Source of the DNA: Panulirus ornatus
Taxonomy: Eukaryota > Arthropoda > Malacostraca > Decapoda > Palinuridae
Length of the DNA: 64,000 nt
Direction of reading: 5' to 3'
Assembly (NCBI RefSeq): GCF_036320965.1
Contig: NC_092255.1
Location: 17,688,063-17,752,062, forward strand
The notes below the pieces were generated by a model that was given only the letters and a program-made list of their open reading frames with translations, had not been told where the DNA came from and searched no databases. Shown here in pieces: positions 10,915 through 22,159 of this stretch (position 1 is its first letter; each line of letters opens with the position of its first letter). Made by a program: the position numbers and the translations under genes.

Positions 10915-11187
10915 AGGGGAGGACCACCACCTCCCTCACCGTGGGCGGGAGGACCACCTCCTCCCTCACCGTGGGCGGGAGGACCACCTCCTCCCTCACC
11001 GTGGGCGGGAGGACCACATCCTCCCTCACCGTGGGCGGGAGGACCACCTCCTCCCTCATCGTGGGCGGGAGGACCACCTCCTCCCTCACCGTGGGCGGGA
11101 GGACCGCCTCCTCCCTCACTGTGGGCGGGAGGACCACCTCCTCCCTCACCGTGGGCGGGAGGACCACCTCCTCCCTCACCGTGGGCA
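10915..11187. repeat. 30-bp minisatellite
   Basis: Nine very uniform units with GTGGGCGGGAGGACCACCTC and CTCCCTCACC. Because 30 is a multiple of three, several frames translate to perfect 10-residue repeats; this is a consequence of the period and not evidence of a protein. Confidence 0.96.
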
Positions 11188-11433
11188 CATGAGGTATTCT
11201 ACGGCTGCACGAAACTCGTTATGAGTGTATACATAAATAAATGAATAAATAATTGAATAAATAAATAACGGGTCGCTGGATGTAGGTAGCCATTTGGCTG
11301 ACATGACACAGGTGAGGTATTACAGACACGACAGAACTGGGAGGCCATGATGGTTGGTAGTTAACCAATCACACAAGAGCTTAAGGTTGGGGTGAGCTGA
11401 ACATCTCCACACGCTGGATGAGCCATATGAATG
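11188..11433. other. unique spacer
   Basis: Short AAATA-like repeats near 11233-11265, otherwise non-repetitive. Confidence 0.5.
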
Positions 11434-12878
11434 AGGTGCATTTACACAGGCAGGGTGGCAGGTATACAGGGAGGTTTACATTTACACAGGCAGGGTGGCA
11501 GGTATACAGGGAGGTTTACATTTACACAGGCAGGGTGGCAGGTATACAGGGAGGTTTACATTTACTAAGGCAGGGTGGCAGGTATACAGGGAGGTATACA
11601 TTTACACAGGCAGGGTGGCAGGTATACAGGGAGGTTTACATTTACACAGGCAGGGTGGCAGGTATACAGGGAGGTTTACATTTACACAGGCAGGGTGGCA
11701 GGTATACAGGGAGGTTTACATTTACTAAGGCAGGGTGGCAGGTATACAGGGAGGTATACATTTACACAGGCAGGGTGGCAGGTATACAGGGAGGTTTACA
11801 TTTACACAGGCAGGGTGGCAGGTATACAGGGAGGTTTACATTTACACAGGCAGGGTGGCAGGTATACAGGGAGGTTTACATTTACACAGGCAGGGTGGCA
11901 GGTATACAGGGAGGTTTACATTTACACAGGCAGGGTGGCAGGTATACAGGGAGGTTTACATTTACACAGGCAGGGTGGCAGGTATACAGGGAGGTTTACA
12001 TTTACTAAGGCAGGGTGGCAGGTATACAGGGAGGTATACATTTACACAGGCAGGGTGGCAGGTATACAGGGAGGTTTACATTTACACAGGCAGGGTGGCA
12101 GGTATACAGGGAGGTTTACATTTACACAGGCAGGGTGGCAGGTATACAGGGAGGTTTACATTTACTAAGGCAGGGTGGCAGGTATACAGGGAGGTATACA
12201 TTTACACAGGCAGGGTGGCAGGTATACAGGGAGGTTTACATTTACACAGGCAGGGTGGCAGGTATACAGGGAGGTATACATTTACACAGGCAGGGTGGCA
12301 GGTATACAGGGAGGTTTACATTTACACAGGCAGGGTGGCAGGTATACAGGGAGGTTTACATTTACACAGGCAGGGTGGCAGGTATACAGGGAGGTTTACA
12401 TTTACACAGGCAGGGTGGCAGGTATACAGGGAGGTTTACATTTACACAGGCAGGGTGGCAGGTATACAGGGAGGTTTACATTTACACAGCCAGGGTGGCA
12501 GGTATACAGGGAGGTTTACATTTACACAGGCAGGGTGGCAGGTATACAGGGAGGTTTACATTTACACAGGCAGGGTGGCAGGTATACAGGGAGGTTTACA
12601 TTTACACAGGCAGGGTGGCAGGTATACAGGGAGGTTTACATTTACACAGGCAGGGTGGCAGGTATACAGGGAGGTTTACATTTACACAGGCAGGGTGGCA
12701 GGTATACAGGGAGGTTTACATTTACACAGGCAGGGTGGCAGGTATACAGGGAGGTTTACATTTACACAGGCAGGGTGGCAGGTATACAGGGAGGTTTACA
12801 TTTACACAGGCAGGGTGGCAGGTATACAGGGAGGTTTACATTTACACAGGCAGGGTGGCAGGTATACAGGGAGGTTGA
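11434..12878. repeat. 40-bp minisatellite, about 36 units
   Basis: The unit contains TTTACACAGGCAGGGTGGCA and GGTATACAGGGAGGTTTACA and is almost invariant for 1.45 kb. A linked pair of variants (ACTAAGG with GAGGTATACA) marks units starting near 11561, 11721, 12001 and 12161; spacings of 160, 280 and 160 bp show that blocks of units were duplicated. A lone GTATACA variant lies near 12275 and a GCCAGG variant at 12490. No stop codon occurs in any plus-strand register, so open frames of up to about 390 codons are artefacts of the unit. Confidence 0.98.
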
Positions 12879-12928
12879 CAGAGTCAAGTGTTATGTTTTA
12901 TACATCACAAGCTTGACTGAACATTAGG

Positions 12929-12931
12929 TGA

Positions 12932-12962
<31 letters not shown>

Positions 12963-12963
12963 G

Positions 12964-13008
<45 letters not shown>

Positions 13009-13010
13009 GT

Positions 13011-13079
<69 letters not shown>

Positions 13080-13105
13080 TTGTGTGTGTGTGTGTGTGTG
13101 TGTGT
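12929..13105. repeat. compound (GT)n microsatellite
   Basis: GT runs interrupted three times by ATGTGGTT-like or GTGGTT-like words, suggesting duplication of an interrupted GT block. Confidence 0.97.
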
Positions 13106-13145
13106 ACACAGAGGTATAAAGACATGACACATACAAATATAACAT

Positions 13146-13192
13146 ATCTATCTATCTACCTATCTATCTATCTATCTATCTCTATCTATCTA

Positions 13193-13195
<3 letters not shown>
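13146..13195. repeat. (TCTA)n microsatellite
   Basis: Tetranucleotide TCTA run with a few interruptions, continuous with the TA array that follows. Confidence 0.95.

Positions 13196-13258
<63 letters not shown>
13196..13258. repeat. (TA)n microsatellite, left flank of LINE copy 2
   Basis: Pure TA run that ends exactly where the retrotransposon coding remnant begins. Confidence 0.97.
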
Positions 13259-13261
<3 letters not shown>

Positions 13262-13712
13262 GTACCAACAATGCAATATGGTTGCGAGGCGTGGGCTATA
13301 GATAGGATGGTGCAGAGGAGGGCGAATGTGTTGGAAATGAGATGTTTGAGGACAATATGTGGTGTAAGGTGGTTTGATCGAGTAAGTAATAATAGAGTAA
13401 GAGAGATGCGTGGTAATAAAAAGTGTGGTTGAGAGAGCAAAAGAGGGTGCATTGAAATGATTTGGTCACATGGAGAGAATGAGTGAGGAAAGATTGACAA
13501 AGAGGATATATGTGTCAGAGGTGGAGGGAACGAGAAGTGGGAGACCAAATTGTAGGTGGAAGGATGGAGTGAAAAAGATTTTGACCGATCGGGGCCTGAA
13601 CATACAGGAGGGTGAAAGGCGTGCAAGGAAGAGTGCATTGGATCGATGCGGTATACCAGGGTCGACGTGCTGTCAATGGATTGAACCAGGGCATGTGAAG
13701 CGTCTGGGGTAA
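13259..13712 (+). pseudogene. LINE ORF2 C-terminal remnant
   Basis: Translation shows hallmarks of the region after the reverse transcriptase domain in non-LTR elements: YGCEAWA near the start, VLEMRCLRTICGV about 25 residues on, then FGHMERMSEERL, SGRP and WKDGVKKIL. The first block (13259-13432) and the second (from about 13432 on) are in different frames, so there is a frameshift near 13415-13432. An in-frame TGA at 13458-13460 sits where family members usually have tryptophan before FGH. A stop follows at 13710-13712. The remnant is dead and partial. The family resemblance (RTE/jockey-type elements) is from memory of the motif and the clade is uncertain. Confidence 0.75.
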
Positions 13713-13962
13713 ACCATGGAAAGTTTTGTGGGGCCTGGACGTGGAAAGGGAGCTGTGGTTTCGGTGCATTACACATGACGGCTAGAGACGAAAGTACCCT
13801 TTTGCCTTTTCCTAGCGCTACCTCGCTATACGTTGAAACGTATAGGTATGCATATGTGCGTGTGTGGGCATGGATGTACATACATGTGTATGTGGGTGGG
13901 TTGGGCCATTCTTTCGGCTGTTTCCTTGCCCTACCTCGCTAACGCGGGAGACAGCGACAAAA

Positions 13963-13964
<2 letters not shown>
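13259..13964 (+). mobile_element. 5'-truncated non-LTR retrotransposon (LINE), copy 2
   Basis: The first 450 bp carry the broken C-terminal part of a LINE ORF2 protein; the rest is 3' untranslated sequence shared with 6236-6443 (GTGGGTTGGGCCATTCTTTC, CTACCTCGCTAACGCGGGAG). The copy lacks the endonuclease and reverse transcriptase core, the usual outcome of incomplete target-primed reverse transcription. The TAGCGCTACCTCGCTA-to-CGTATAGG junction near 13815-13840 looks like an internal deletion in the 3' UTR relative to copy 1. TA arrays flank both sides. Confidence 0.78.

Positions 13965-14031
<67 letters not shown>
13965..14031. repeat. (TA)n microsatellite, right flank of LINE copy 2
   Basis: Pure TA run directly after the GACAGCGACAAAAG end of the element. 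Confidence 0.97.
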
Positions 14032-14034
<3 letters not shown>

Positions 14035-14358
14035 ACTAACTGGTCAATATGTTTATATTATACATTTAACCCAATACCGGAAGTCGTATATCGAGTTTCG
14101 CGTCCAAACACACACAATGATCACTGGTGCATTTCTGTTTAATTTGATTCACACTTTTCCACAGGCCACGTATTTCAAACGATACAACATATTTTTGGGG
14201 GACGGGTTTATGACGCCCCCCCACCTCCCTCCCCATCACCGCTGATGCATCCGTTCAACGTCACAGCTAACGAAGCGTTAACATCATCAGAAATTATGAC
14301 GTACGGTCGCCCATCAAAAAAGGGTACTGACCACCACCCACCACCACCATCACCCTAG
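14032..14358. other. unique spacer
   Basis: About 330 bp of non-repetitive sequence; no gene recognised. Confidence 0.45.
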
Positions 14359-14403
<45 letters not shown>

Positions 14404-14454
14404 CGTCTCTTCACGCACATGCACACACACACACACACACACACACAGCGTCTC

Positions 14455-14500
<46 letters not shown>
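14359..14500. repeat. compound (CA)n microsatellite
   Basis: Three CA runs separated by two copies of a GCGTCTCTTCACRCACA spacer, a duplicated interruption. Confidence 0.95.
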
Positions 14501-14503
<3 letters not shown>

Positions 14504-14778
14504 CTTATGCCTGGCACATCCCTGGGCAGGTATGACAACAGTGAGTTTCCAAACCTCCTCTCCTCTTCCTCGTTACGATTCGCTCCCTCCCTCCTCCTGG
14601 ATCATCATGTTCTCCAGACTTCATTCACGCCTAAACCCATTACCTGTCACCATTCTTCTCCTTCGCCATGTTCAAATTCACCATCTCTTTTTCATTATTC
14701 CTTTTTTTTTTTTTTTTTTAGCCCCCCTCATGTCTATCATCATCATCATCAAGTAAGTATTTTCTCTCATTATTTTTA

Positions 14779-14781
<3 letters not shown>
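14501..14781. other. C/T-rich unique spacer
   Basis: Pyrimidine-rich non-repetitive sequence with a T17-18 tract near 14702-14720. Confidence 0.5.

Positions 14782-14854
<73 letters not shown>
14782..14854. repeat. (TC)n microsatellite
   Basis: Pure TC run of about 72 bp. Confidence 0.98.
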
Positions 14855-14857
<3 letters not shown>

Positions 14858-14909
14858 GTCTCCAGTCCTCGCCACCAAGTCTCCCGTGTGACTGTCAGGT
14901 GACGATTTA

Positions 14910-15345
14910 GAAAACTGCGTCGCGCATCGCATTACCGTCACACGTCGCGCACTGCATTACCGTCACACGTCGCGCATTACATTACCGTCGCACGTCACGC
15001 ATTACATTACAGTCACACGTCACGCATCGCATTACCGTCACACGTCGCGCATTACATTACCGTCACACGTAGCGCATTACATTACCGTCACACGTCACGC
15101 ATCGCATTACCGTCAACGTCACGCATTACATTACCGTCACACGTCACGCATCGCATTACCGTCACACGTCGCGCATTACATTACCGTCACACATCACGCA
15201 TCACATTAACGTCACACGTCACGCATTACATTACCGTCACACGTAGCGCATTACATTACCGTCACACGTCACGCATCGCATTACCGTCACACGTCACGCA
15301 TTACATTACCGTCACACGTCACGCATTACATTACCGTCACACGAT
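14910..15345. repeat. 25-bp CpG-rich minisatellite
   Basis: About 17 units with CGTCACACGTCACGCATTAC and an ATTAC or CGCATTAC variant. Substitutions cluster at CpG positions (CGTCGCGC, CGTCACGC, CGTAGCGC), as expected if CpGs mutate by deamination. Confidence 0.94.
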
Positions 15346-15585
15346 TGATAAGTGTTCTCCCTGTCCACCGTGTTGAACAGGTCCCTCTGTCTTTTTTTTC
15401 TATCTTTTTTTGGACCACTGCTTTTATTTTTCGTATTCCTTCAGCAGAGGAGGACCGTCCCGCCTCCCGCTCCGATCCCCTGAGCAGGCGAGGGGGCGCC
15501 TCACAGTCGGGGGATGGGCGCTCTTCTTCCTCTTCCCTCATTTCAGCAGACGTGGCTCTGCTGTGTCCTTCCCCTGCTGTCCTCA
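15346..15585. other. unique spacer
   Basis: Non-repetitive, with T-rich stretches near 15390-15430; no gene recognised. Confidence 0.4.
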
Positions 15586-16100
15586 GCAGGTACGGCCCTG
15601 CTGTGCCATCGCCTCCCTCCCTCCTCCAGGTGACCACAGCAGGTGTGGCCCTTCTGTGCCATCACCTACCTCCCTCCCTCCTCTAGGTGACCACAAGCAG
15701 GCGTGGCCCTGGTGTACCACCACACCTCCCACCCTCCCTCCAGGTGACCACAGCAGGTGTGGCCCTGCTGTGCCATCACCTACTACCCTCCAGGTGACCA
15801 CAGCAGGTGTGGCCCTACTGTGCCATCACCTACCTCCCTCCAGGTGACCACAGCAGGTGTGGCCCTACTGTGCCATCACCTACTACCCTCCAGGTGACCA
15901 CAGCAGGTGTGGCCCTGCTGTGCCATCACCTACCTCCCTCCCTCCAGGTGACCACAGCAGGTGTGGCCCTTCTGTGCCATCACCTACCTCCCTCCCTCCA
16001 GGTGGCCACAGCAGGTGTGGCCCTGCTGTGCCACTACACCTCCCACCCTCCCTCCAGGTGACCACAAGCAGGCGTGGCCCTGCTGAGGCCCTGCTGCAGT
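15586..16100. repeat. about 50-bp minisatellite
   Basis: About ten units carrying CCAGGTGACCACAGCAGGTG, TGTGCCATCACCTAC and a CCTCC-rich end; unit length varies from about 46 to 55 bp by loss or gain of CCTCCCTC. Confidence 0.93.
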
Positions 16101-16559
16101 AGTGACCATCACCACACCCTGGGCCGGGGAGATGTGGTTCTCAGGTCCTTCGATGAATAGTGAAAATGAATGGCAAGCTGCCTCGCCACCACAGCTGCCC
16201 CGCCACCACAGCTGGATACGAATGAAGGCTTGAATTAATAACGAGGCAAGACTCCGTAGTTCAGGAGAGCGGGGAGGTCCCTCATCCAGCTCACAATAAC
16301 ATTGGGAAAATATGTTTTTGCTGGTACTGGGAGAGAGTCCCCGAAGGGTTAAAAGGGGAGGGAGGAGGAGGGCGGTATGATGCGTATCTCTGAGTCACTG
16401 GTGAGAAAAATGCCTGGGCCGAACATGGGCGTATATACATAGGACAATTTACTGAGCTTATAATTAATCACTTTTTTTATTTACAGTGACTTAAATATGG
16501 TGAATGTAAACAGGGGAATTATTTACAGATACAGAGTGACCGACCCACGGCGCAGTGGT
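16101..16559. other. unique spacer
   Basis: About 460 bp of non-repetitive sequence with no recognisable coding content. Confidence 0.45.
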
Positions 16560-16925
16560 TGACGCAGGTGGGGGTGGTGTGGTGGTGGTAGTGTGTAGTC
16601 GTGGTGTGGTGGTGGTGTAGAGGTGGTGTAGTGGTGAAGGTAGTGTGTAGTGGTGTAGTGGTGGTGCAGTGGTGATAGCGTGGTGGTGGTAGTGTGCGGT
16701 GGTGTGGTAGGGCTGATGGTGTGGTGGTGGTAGTGTGTAGTGGTGTAGTGGTGGTGCAGTGGTGATGGTGTGGTGGCGGTAGTGTGTAGTGGTGGTGTAG
16801 TGGTGATGGTAGTGTGTAGCGGTGTAGTGGTGGTGCAGTGGTGATGGTGTGGTGGTGGTAGTGTGTGGTGGTGTGGTAGGGCTGATGGTGTGTGGTGGTG
16901 ATGGTGTGTGGTGGTGGTAGGGACG
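16560..16925. repeat. degenerate GTGGTG/GTAGTGTGTAG repeat
   Basis: G/T-rich repeat built from GGTGGTGGTAGTGTGTAGTG-like words with irregular spacing, about 365 bp. Confidence 0.88.
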
Positions 16926-16967
16926 GACTCTGTGTAACACTATGCCCCGTGTCCCCCCCTCATGCAA

Positions 16968-17072
16968 AAGGGGAGAGGAGAGGAGGGGAGGAGAGGGAGG
17001 AGAGGGGAGGGGAGGGGAGGGAAGGAGAGGGGAGGGAGGAGAGAGAGGAGGGGACTAGGGAGGGAGGAGGGT
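16968..17072. repeat. GGAGAGG-type purine run
   Basis: Imperfect GGGAGGAGAGG repeats, nearly all purine on the plus strand. Confidence 0.85.
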
Positions 17073-17735
17073 AGTAGGACAGGACGCGACACAGAAATAT
17101 CCCTCAGTCATGGCTTTCTCTCTCCATATCCAGAAAACTTTTAGGGAATTTCCTTTTTTTTTCACTCCCTCACGACAAAGCGACTATTTTTACGGGGGAT
17201 TTTCGTTTTTTCTATATATATTTTTTCAATTTTTTCTCACATTACGCCCCTCCACACGACAGTGTCCAAGAATTGATGACCTGGTTAATTTTTACCAGCT
17301 CCCTTAAGAAAAAAGACGCGTCTCACTTCATCTGGTTAATTTACACTTCCTTAATGAGACACGTCTTATTCTCATTCAAAATGTCCTTTGAAGGCTATTA
17401 TCGATAAGTTATCAACCTTGTCATCTCTCTCTTATCTGATAATGTATATCATCTCTCTTATCTAACACTTTAGGCCAAGGAGCACCTCGGTTCTCTCAAT
17501 CTATCTACATTGCAACCCCAAGAACTCAACATGCAGATCACACACACACACACATACACATATATACATACATATATATATATATATTCCTTCAACAGCG
17601 CACACTTCCCCAATCCATTTTCCCATTTTCTCTATGACCACACTGAAAATTGGACGCGAAAATAACCATTTTCTCTATTTTTCTTATATCTGATACGAAA
17701 AAGAGAGAAAAATACGAAAATCACTCATTCTACGT
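17073..17735. other. AT-rich unique spacer
   Basis: About 660 bp of AT-rich non-repetitive sequence with short CA/TA runs near 17540-17587. No gene recognised. Confidence 0.5.
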
Positions 17736-18310
17736 TCAAAACACACCCGCCCACCCACACACACAACACACCCACCCACACACACACACACACACCCACA
17801 CACACGCACACCAAGGATACTCTTGGTAAATATAAGATAATAAAAAAACAATTCTCCCACTCGCTCGATTCAGGTCCTAGCCCTAGTCTCTCCCCCCTAC
17901 CCTCCCCCACTCCCTATCCCCCCCTCCACCACCACTCTCTAACAACCACCCCACCACCACCCACCCCCTCTCCCAATCCAACGGTAACAATGCCTACGTA
18001 CCACCATAGCCACACCAATTATTTTTCACCGCACAGACGCGGCGCCCAGCCGTCCTAAACACAGCACTCCCACCTTCACTCCAATCACAACTGCGGGATG
18101 GGAGGAGGGAGGAAGGAAGGGGTCATCACCAACACCAACACCACCACCACCATCATCTCCCCCAAACCAGAGAAAACCACACTTTCTCACACCATCAAAT
18201 CATCCCCTCTCTCCCTCTCTCTCCCTCCCTCCTTCAATATTTACTTCTGCCAGACCAATATGATTCTTCCCACACTCGGTGTCTTCTTCCCACACACACA
18301 GTGCCTTCTT

Positions 18311-18313
<3 letters not shown>
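17736..18313. other. C/A-rich spacer
   Basis: Interrupted CA/CCCA repeats at about 17740-17810, then C/A-rich sequence with ACCACC words. No gene recognised. Confidence 0.5.

Positions 18314-18370
<57 letters not shown>
18314..18370. repeat. (CA)n microsatellite
   Basis: Nearly pure CA run of about 56 bp. Confidence 0.97.
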
Positions 18371-18374
<4 letters not shown>

Positions 18375-18854
18375 AGATTTCCCCACACCTGGCGCCCAGC
18401 GTATCACTTGCTATCTGTCACTGACGTGATCTGACGTTCCACTCTTTCCACCGCTATCCGTGACCGGCTCAGAACCGACAACGAGATACGAAGGAGGAGC
18501 CCTTCGTTATCACCTGCTATCTGTTACCCGCCTTACGGGAGACTGATAAGAGCCTTAAAACGGGAACACCCACTGTTATCATTGCCATCCTGCAGCCCCG
18601 AGCTGAGGGCCGATAGCAGGAGATCCAGCAGACCGCTTCGTCAGGGGAGGGTTTTCCAGTCCGACGGTTGCCAGTGGCGGGTTCCCACGGACGCGGGGGC
18701 GATGCCGCACCCGCAGCCGAGGACAAGCCATCTCCCCAAAGCCGCAATGAAAGGCTACTGCCGCGTCTTGTGCCCGCGGCTTACACGAGGCCTGGCGCTA
18801 GTGGCGAGGGGAGGAAGGAGGTCAAACTAGTGGTATTATCAAGGTGGGGATGAC
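18371..18854. other. GC-balanced unique spacer
   Basis: About 480 bp without repeats. Open frames of 60-80 codons exist on both strands, but none shows a family motif or clear splice context. Confidence 0.45.
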
Positions 18855-19345
18855 TTGGTGATGGTGGTGGTGGTGGTGTTGGAGAGGTGAAGAGGGAGCG
18901 AGGGATGTGTTGGTGTGGGCGTGGTGGTGGTGGTGGTGGTGGGGACGTGAAGAGGGAGGGGATGATGTGGTGGTGGTGGGGACGTGAAGAGGGAGGGGAT
19001 GATGTGGTGGTGTGGGCGTCGTGGTGGTGGTGGGGACGTGAAGAGGGAAGGGACGATGTGGTGGTGTGGGCGTGGTGGTGGTGGTGGGGACGTGAAGAGG
19101 GAGGAGATGATGTGGTGGTGTGGGCGTGGTGGTGGTGGTGGGGACGTGAAGAGGGAGGGGATGATGTGGTGGTGTGGGCGTGGTGGTGGTGGGGACGTGA
19201 AGAGGGAGGGGATGATGTGGTGGTGTGGACGTGGTGGTGGTGGTGGGGACGTGAAGAGGGAGGAGATGATGTGGTGGTGTGGGCGTGGTGGTGTGGGCGT
19301 GGTGGTGGTGGGCGTGGTGGTGGGCGTGGTGGGGTGCTGAGGACG
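18855..19345. repeat. 54-57-bp G/T-rich minisatellite
   Basis: About eight units with GGGGACGTGAAGAGGGAGGG and GATGATGTGGTGGTGTGGGC, separated by GGTGGTGGTGG runs whose length differs between units. Confidence 0.93.
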
Positions 19346-19409
19346 ATGGTGGGTGTCGATGGAGCGAACGGGGGCGATGGTATAGGTGGGGAAGTGGAGG
19401 GGTGTAACA

Positions 19410-19832
19410 CCGTGAGGAGGAGGAGGAGGAGGAGGAAGAAGAGGAAGAGGAGGAGAAGGAGGAGGAGGATGAAGGAGGAGGAGTAGGGAAGGAGGAGGAG
19501 GAAGAGGAGTAAGGAGGAGGACGAGCAGAAGGTAGAGGAGGAGGAGGAGGAGGAGGAGGGTGAAGGAAGAGGACGAGAAAAAGGTAGAGAAGGAGGAGCA
19601 GGTAGAGGAAGAAGAGGAGGAGGAGGAGGAGGAGGAGGAGGAGGAGGAGGAGGAGGAGGAGGAGGAGGTAGAGGAAGAAGAAGAAGAAGGGGGGGAGGAG
19701 GAGAGTGAAAGAAGAGGACGAGTAGAAGGTAGAGAAGGAGGAGCAGGTAGAGGAGGAGGAGGCAGAGGAAGAAGAGGAGGAGGAGGAGGAGGAGGAGGAA
19801 GAGGAGGAGGAGGAGGAGGAAGAGGAGCTACG
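19410..19832. repeat. long (GGA)n/GAA purine domain
   Basis: About 420 bp almost purely purine on the plus strand, with a perfect GGA core near 19615-19668 and duplicated flanks containing GAGAAGGAGGAGCAGGTAGA. Confidence 0.95.
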
Positions 19833-20005
19833 GCAATGACCAACCTACTATTCCCTTAAAAACTCTGAAGCAACAAACACAGGCTAGGCTTCAGCTAGGC
19901 GCATTCAACACCTCCTCACCCCGCCTCCGGGTAGACTGCAATACCACACGCATGTACGCTCATGACGAGATAAAACACGATACAATTGATACGTCCAGAA
20001 GTTCT

Positions 20006-20011
<6 letters not shown>
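19833..20011. other. unique spacer
   Basis: Non-repetitive; nothing recognised. Confidence 0.4.

Positions 20012-20088
<77 letters not shown>
20012..20088. repeat. (GA)n microsatellite
   Basis: Pure GA run of about 77 bp. Confidence 0.98.
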
Positions 20089-20091
<3 letters not shown>

Positions 20092-20187
20092 CATCACCGG
20101 AGACCATCTCCCATTCGACACATCCGAACTCCAGAGTCGAACCGACTGAACACAGGCGTTCGACGCAGTGCAACCCCTTCCCCCACC

Positions 20188-20189
<2 letters not shown>

Positions 20190-20228
<39 letters not shown>

Positions 20229-20251
20229 ACACACACACGCACACACACACA
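20190..20251. repeat. (CA)n microsatellite
   Basis: CA run with two short interruptions. Confidence 0.96.
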
Positions 20252-20289
20252 GGGACACCGTGCCAACCGAAGCCTCCTGTCACTGTGCA

Positions 20290-20485
20290 TAATGACTCTA
20301 CAGTTATATTCTCCACGGGTATTCCGAATATTCAACAACAAATATTCCACAATCTTTGACCTAGTTATATTCTCCACGGGTAATTCCAAATACTCAACCA
20401 ATATTCTTCAGTCTTTAACCTACAGCTATACTCTCCATGGGTATTCTGAATATTCAACCCATATTCTACAATCTTCAATCTAACC
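20290..20485. repeat. about 66-bp tandem repeat, three copies
   Basis: Three diverged units share TATATTCTCCACGGGTATTC, ATATTCAACA and an ATCTTTGACCTA-like segment. Confidence 0.8.
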
Positions 20486-20511
20486 TTTTTCTCTTGCTAA
20501 TGAGTGAAACG

Positions 20512-20848
20512 AGGAACAAAATATCTGTAGGCTACAAGGAACAAAATATCTGTAGGCTACAAGGATCAACAAAATATCTGTAGGCTACAAGGAGGAACAA
20601 AATATCTGTAGGCCACAAGGAGGAATAAAATATCTGTAGGCTACAAGGAAGAACAAAATATCTGTAGGCTACAAGGAGGAATAAAATATCCGTAGGCTAC
20701 AAGGATCAACAAAATATCTGTAGGCCACAAAGAGAAACAAAATATCTGTAGGCTACAAGGAGGAACAAAATATCTGTAGGCTACAAGGATCAACAAAATA
20801 TCCGTAGGCTACAAGGAGGAACAACAAAATATCCGTAGGCTACAAGGA
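20512..20848. repeat. 25-29-bp minisatellite
   Basis: About twelve units with ACAAAATATCTGTAGGCTAC and AAGGAGGAA/AAGGATCA variants that change unit length. Confidence 0.94.
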
Positions 20849-21192
20849 AAGCCTTTGTGAACGATGTAGGGCGAGAGTGTGAGGGATGGATGGAAGGGGA
20901 AACTGGAGAAATGGACACAGTGGGCGAGGGAGGAGCCACCACAGAGACGACGAGGGGGTGTGTGTGGTGTGTTTTCAGGGTTACCACATCAGGAACCATG
21001 AGGATATGGGTCGCTGCTGGTCAAGGCAGGCAAGCACCGTGCAAATGAAAGAAAACCAGGGAACGCGAAGGAGAGGGGAAGGGAGAGTAAATCGTGAGGA
21101 GATGATGTAAGAAGACGGAGGGGAGAGAGAGAGAGAGGGACAGGATGGGGCAAGAAATTCTTTGCAAAGGAGATGTATTACATGACGAAGTG

Positions 21193-21193
<1 letters not shown>
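20849..21193. other. unique spacer
   Basis: About 345 bp, G/A-rich in its second half; no gene recognised. Confidence 0.45.

Positions 21194-21283
<90 letters not shown>
21194..21283. repeat. (GA)n microsatellite
   Basis: Pure GA run of about 90 bp. Confidence 0.98.
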
Positions 21284-21285
<2 letters not shown>

Positions 21286-21348
21286 TGTGTGTAAAGGTGA
21301 TGGCGAAAGTGAGAGACGACAAAGATGATGATGGAATGTCTCCAGAGC

Positions 21349-21351
<3 letters not shown>

Positions 21352-21406
<55 letters not shown>
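21352..21406. repeat. (GT)n microsatellite
   Basis: Pure GT run of about 55 bp. Confidence 0.98.
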
Positions 21407-21407
<1 letters not shown>

Positions 21408-22120
21408 CGTATTCGTAATGTCTGAAGTGTATATTGCGATGCGTGGGGGGAGGTGATGGGAGGTGCATGATGGTGGCAATGAGGTGGTCTTGCAAACTCT
21501 TAAAGAGGCCACAGATGAGGGGATGGGAGGAGGAGAGAACTAGGGAGATGAGGAGTGGGGAGGAGGGAGAACTAGGGAAATGAGGGTTATGAGGGGGGAG
21601 AACGGCGGAGATGAGGGCTATGAGGGGAGAACGTAAACGCCACGAGAAGTTTAATCATTCAAAAAAAATTTTTTGGGTGGTGAGGGTCAAAAATATTAGA
21701 AAATTTTAATTCTACAGTCTTTTCCCTCAGATATCTCAAGCCTGAATTTTTAATTAGCCCTCCCCCCCAAAAAAAAAAAATATATATATATATGACTTAT
21801 TCAGACCTACTGGGACATCATCATCCAAGATTCCATTAAAGCAACACAAAACATATCGTAATACATCCCTCGATTCACACCCTCCCCTTCCCTTCGATTA
21901 CCAAGAGCGCGACACGACGGAAAAACCACACACGTCTACCACCGCCCCCCGTCAGAAACCCACTGGATAAACGCCTCCTTTAAAAGACGTACGATCAACC
22001 GTCCTGGAAATAATGAATATATCTCCCAGGATGACTGACGCGGAACCAACCGAAGCCACGACAATTCAACCAGAAATCCTGCGATACGATACGAGCTCCC
22101 CCCCCAGGAGCGGGGCGCTC
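21407..22120. other. unique spacer
   Basis: About 710 bp; diverged GGGGAGATGAGGG-like words at 21520-21620 and poly-A/T stretches near 21660-21790. No gene recognised. Confidence 0.5.
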
Positions 22121-22123
22121 GAG

Positions 22124-22157
<34 letters not shown>
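22121..22157. repeat. (CA)n microsatellite
   Basis: Pure CA run of about 36 bp. Confidence 0.96.

Positions 22158-22159
<2 letters not shown>

Noticed and set aside
11434..12916. Open frames of 190-393 codons in the 40-bp array
   Set aside because: The 40-bp unit has no stop in any plus register, so the frames are forced; the translation is a 40-residue repeat cycling through three registers.
18839..19843. Minus-strand frame of 334 codons, proline/serine/histidine-rich
   Set aside because: It follows the GGT and GGA repeats; no unique domain is present.
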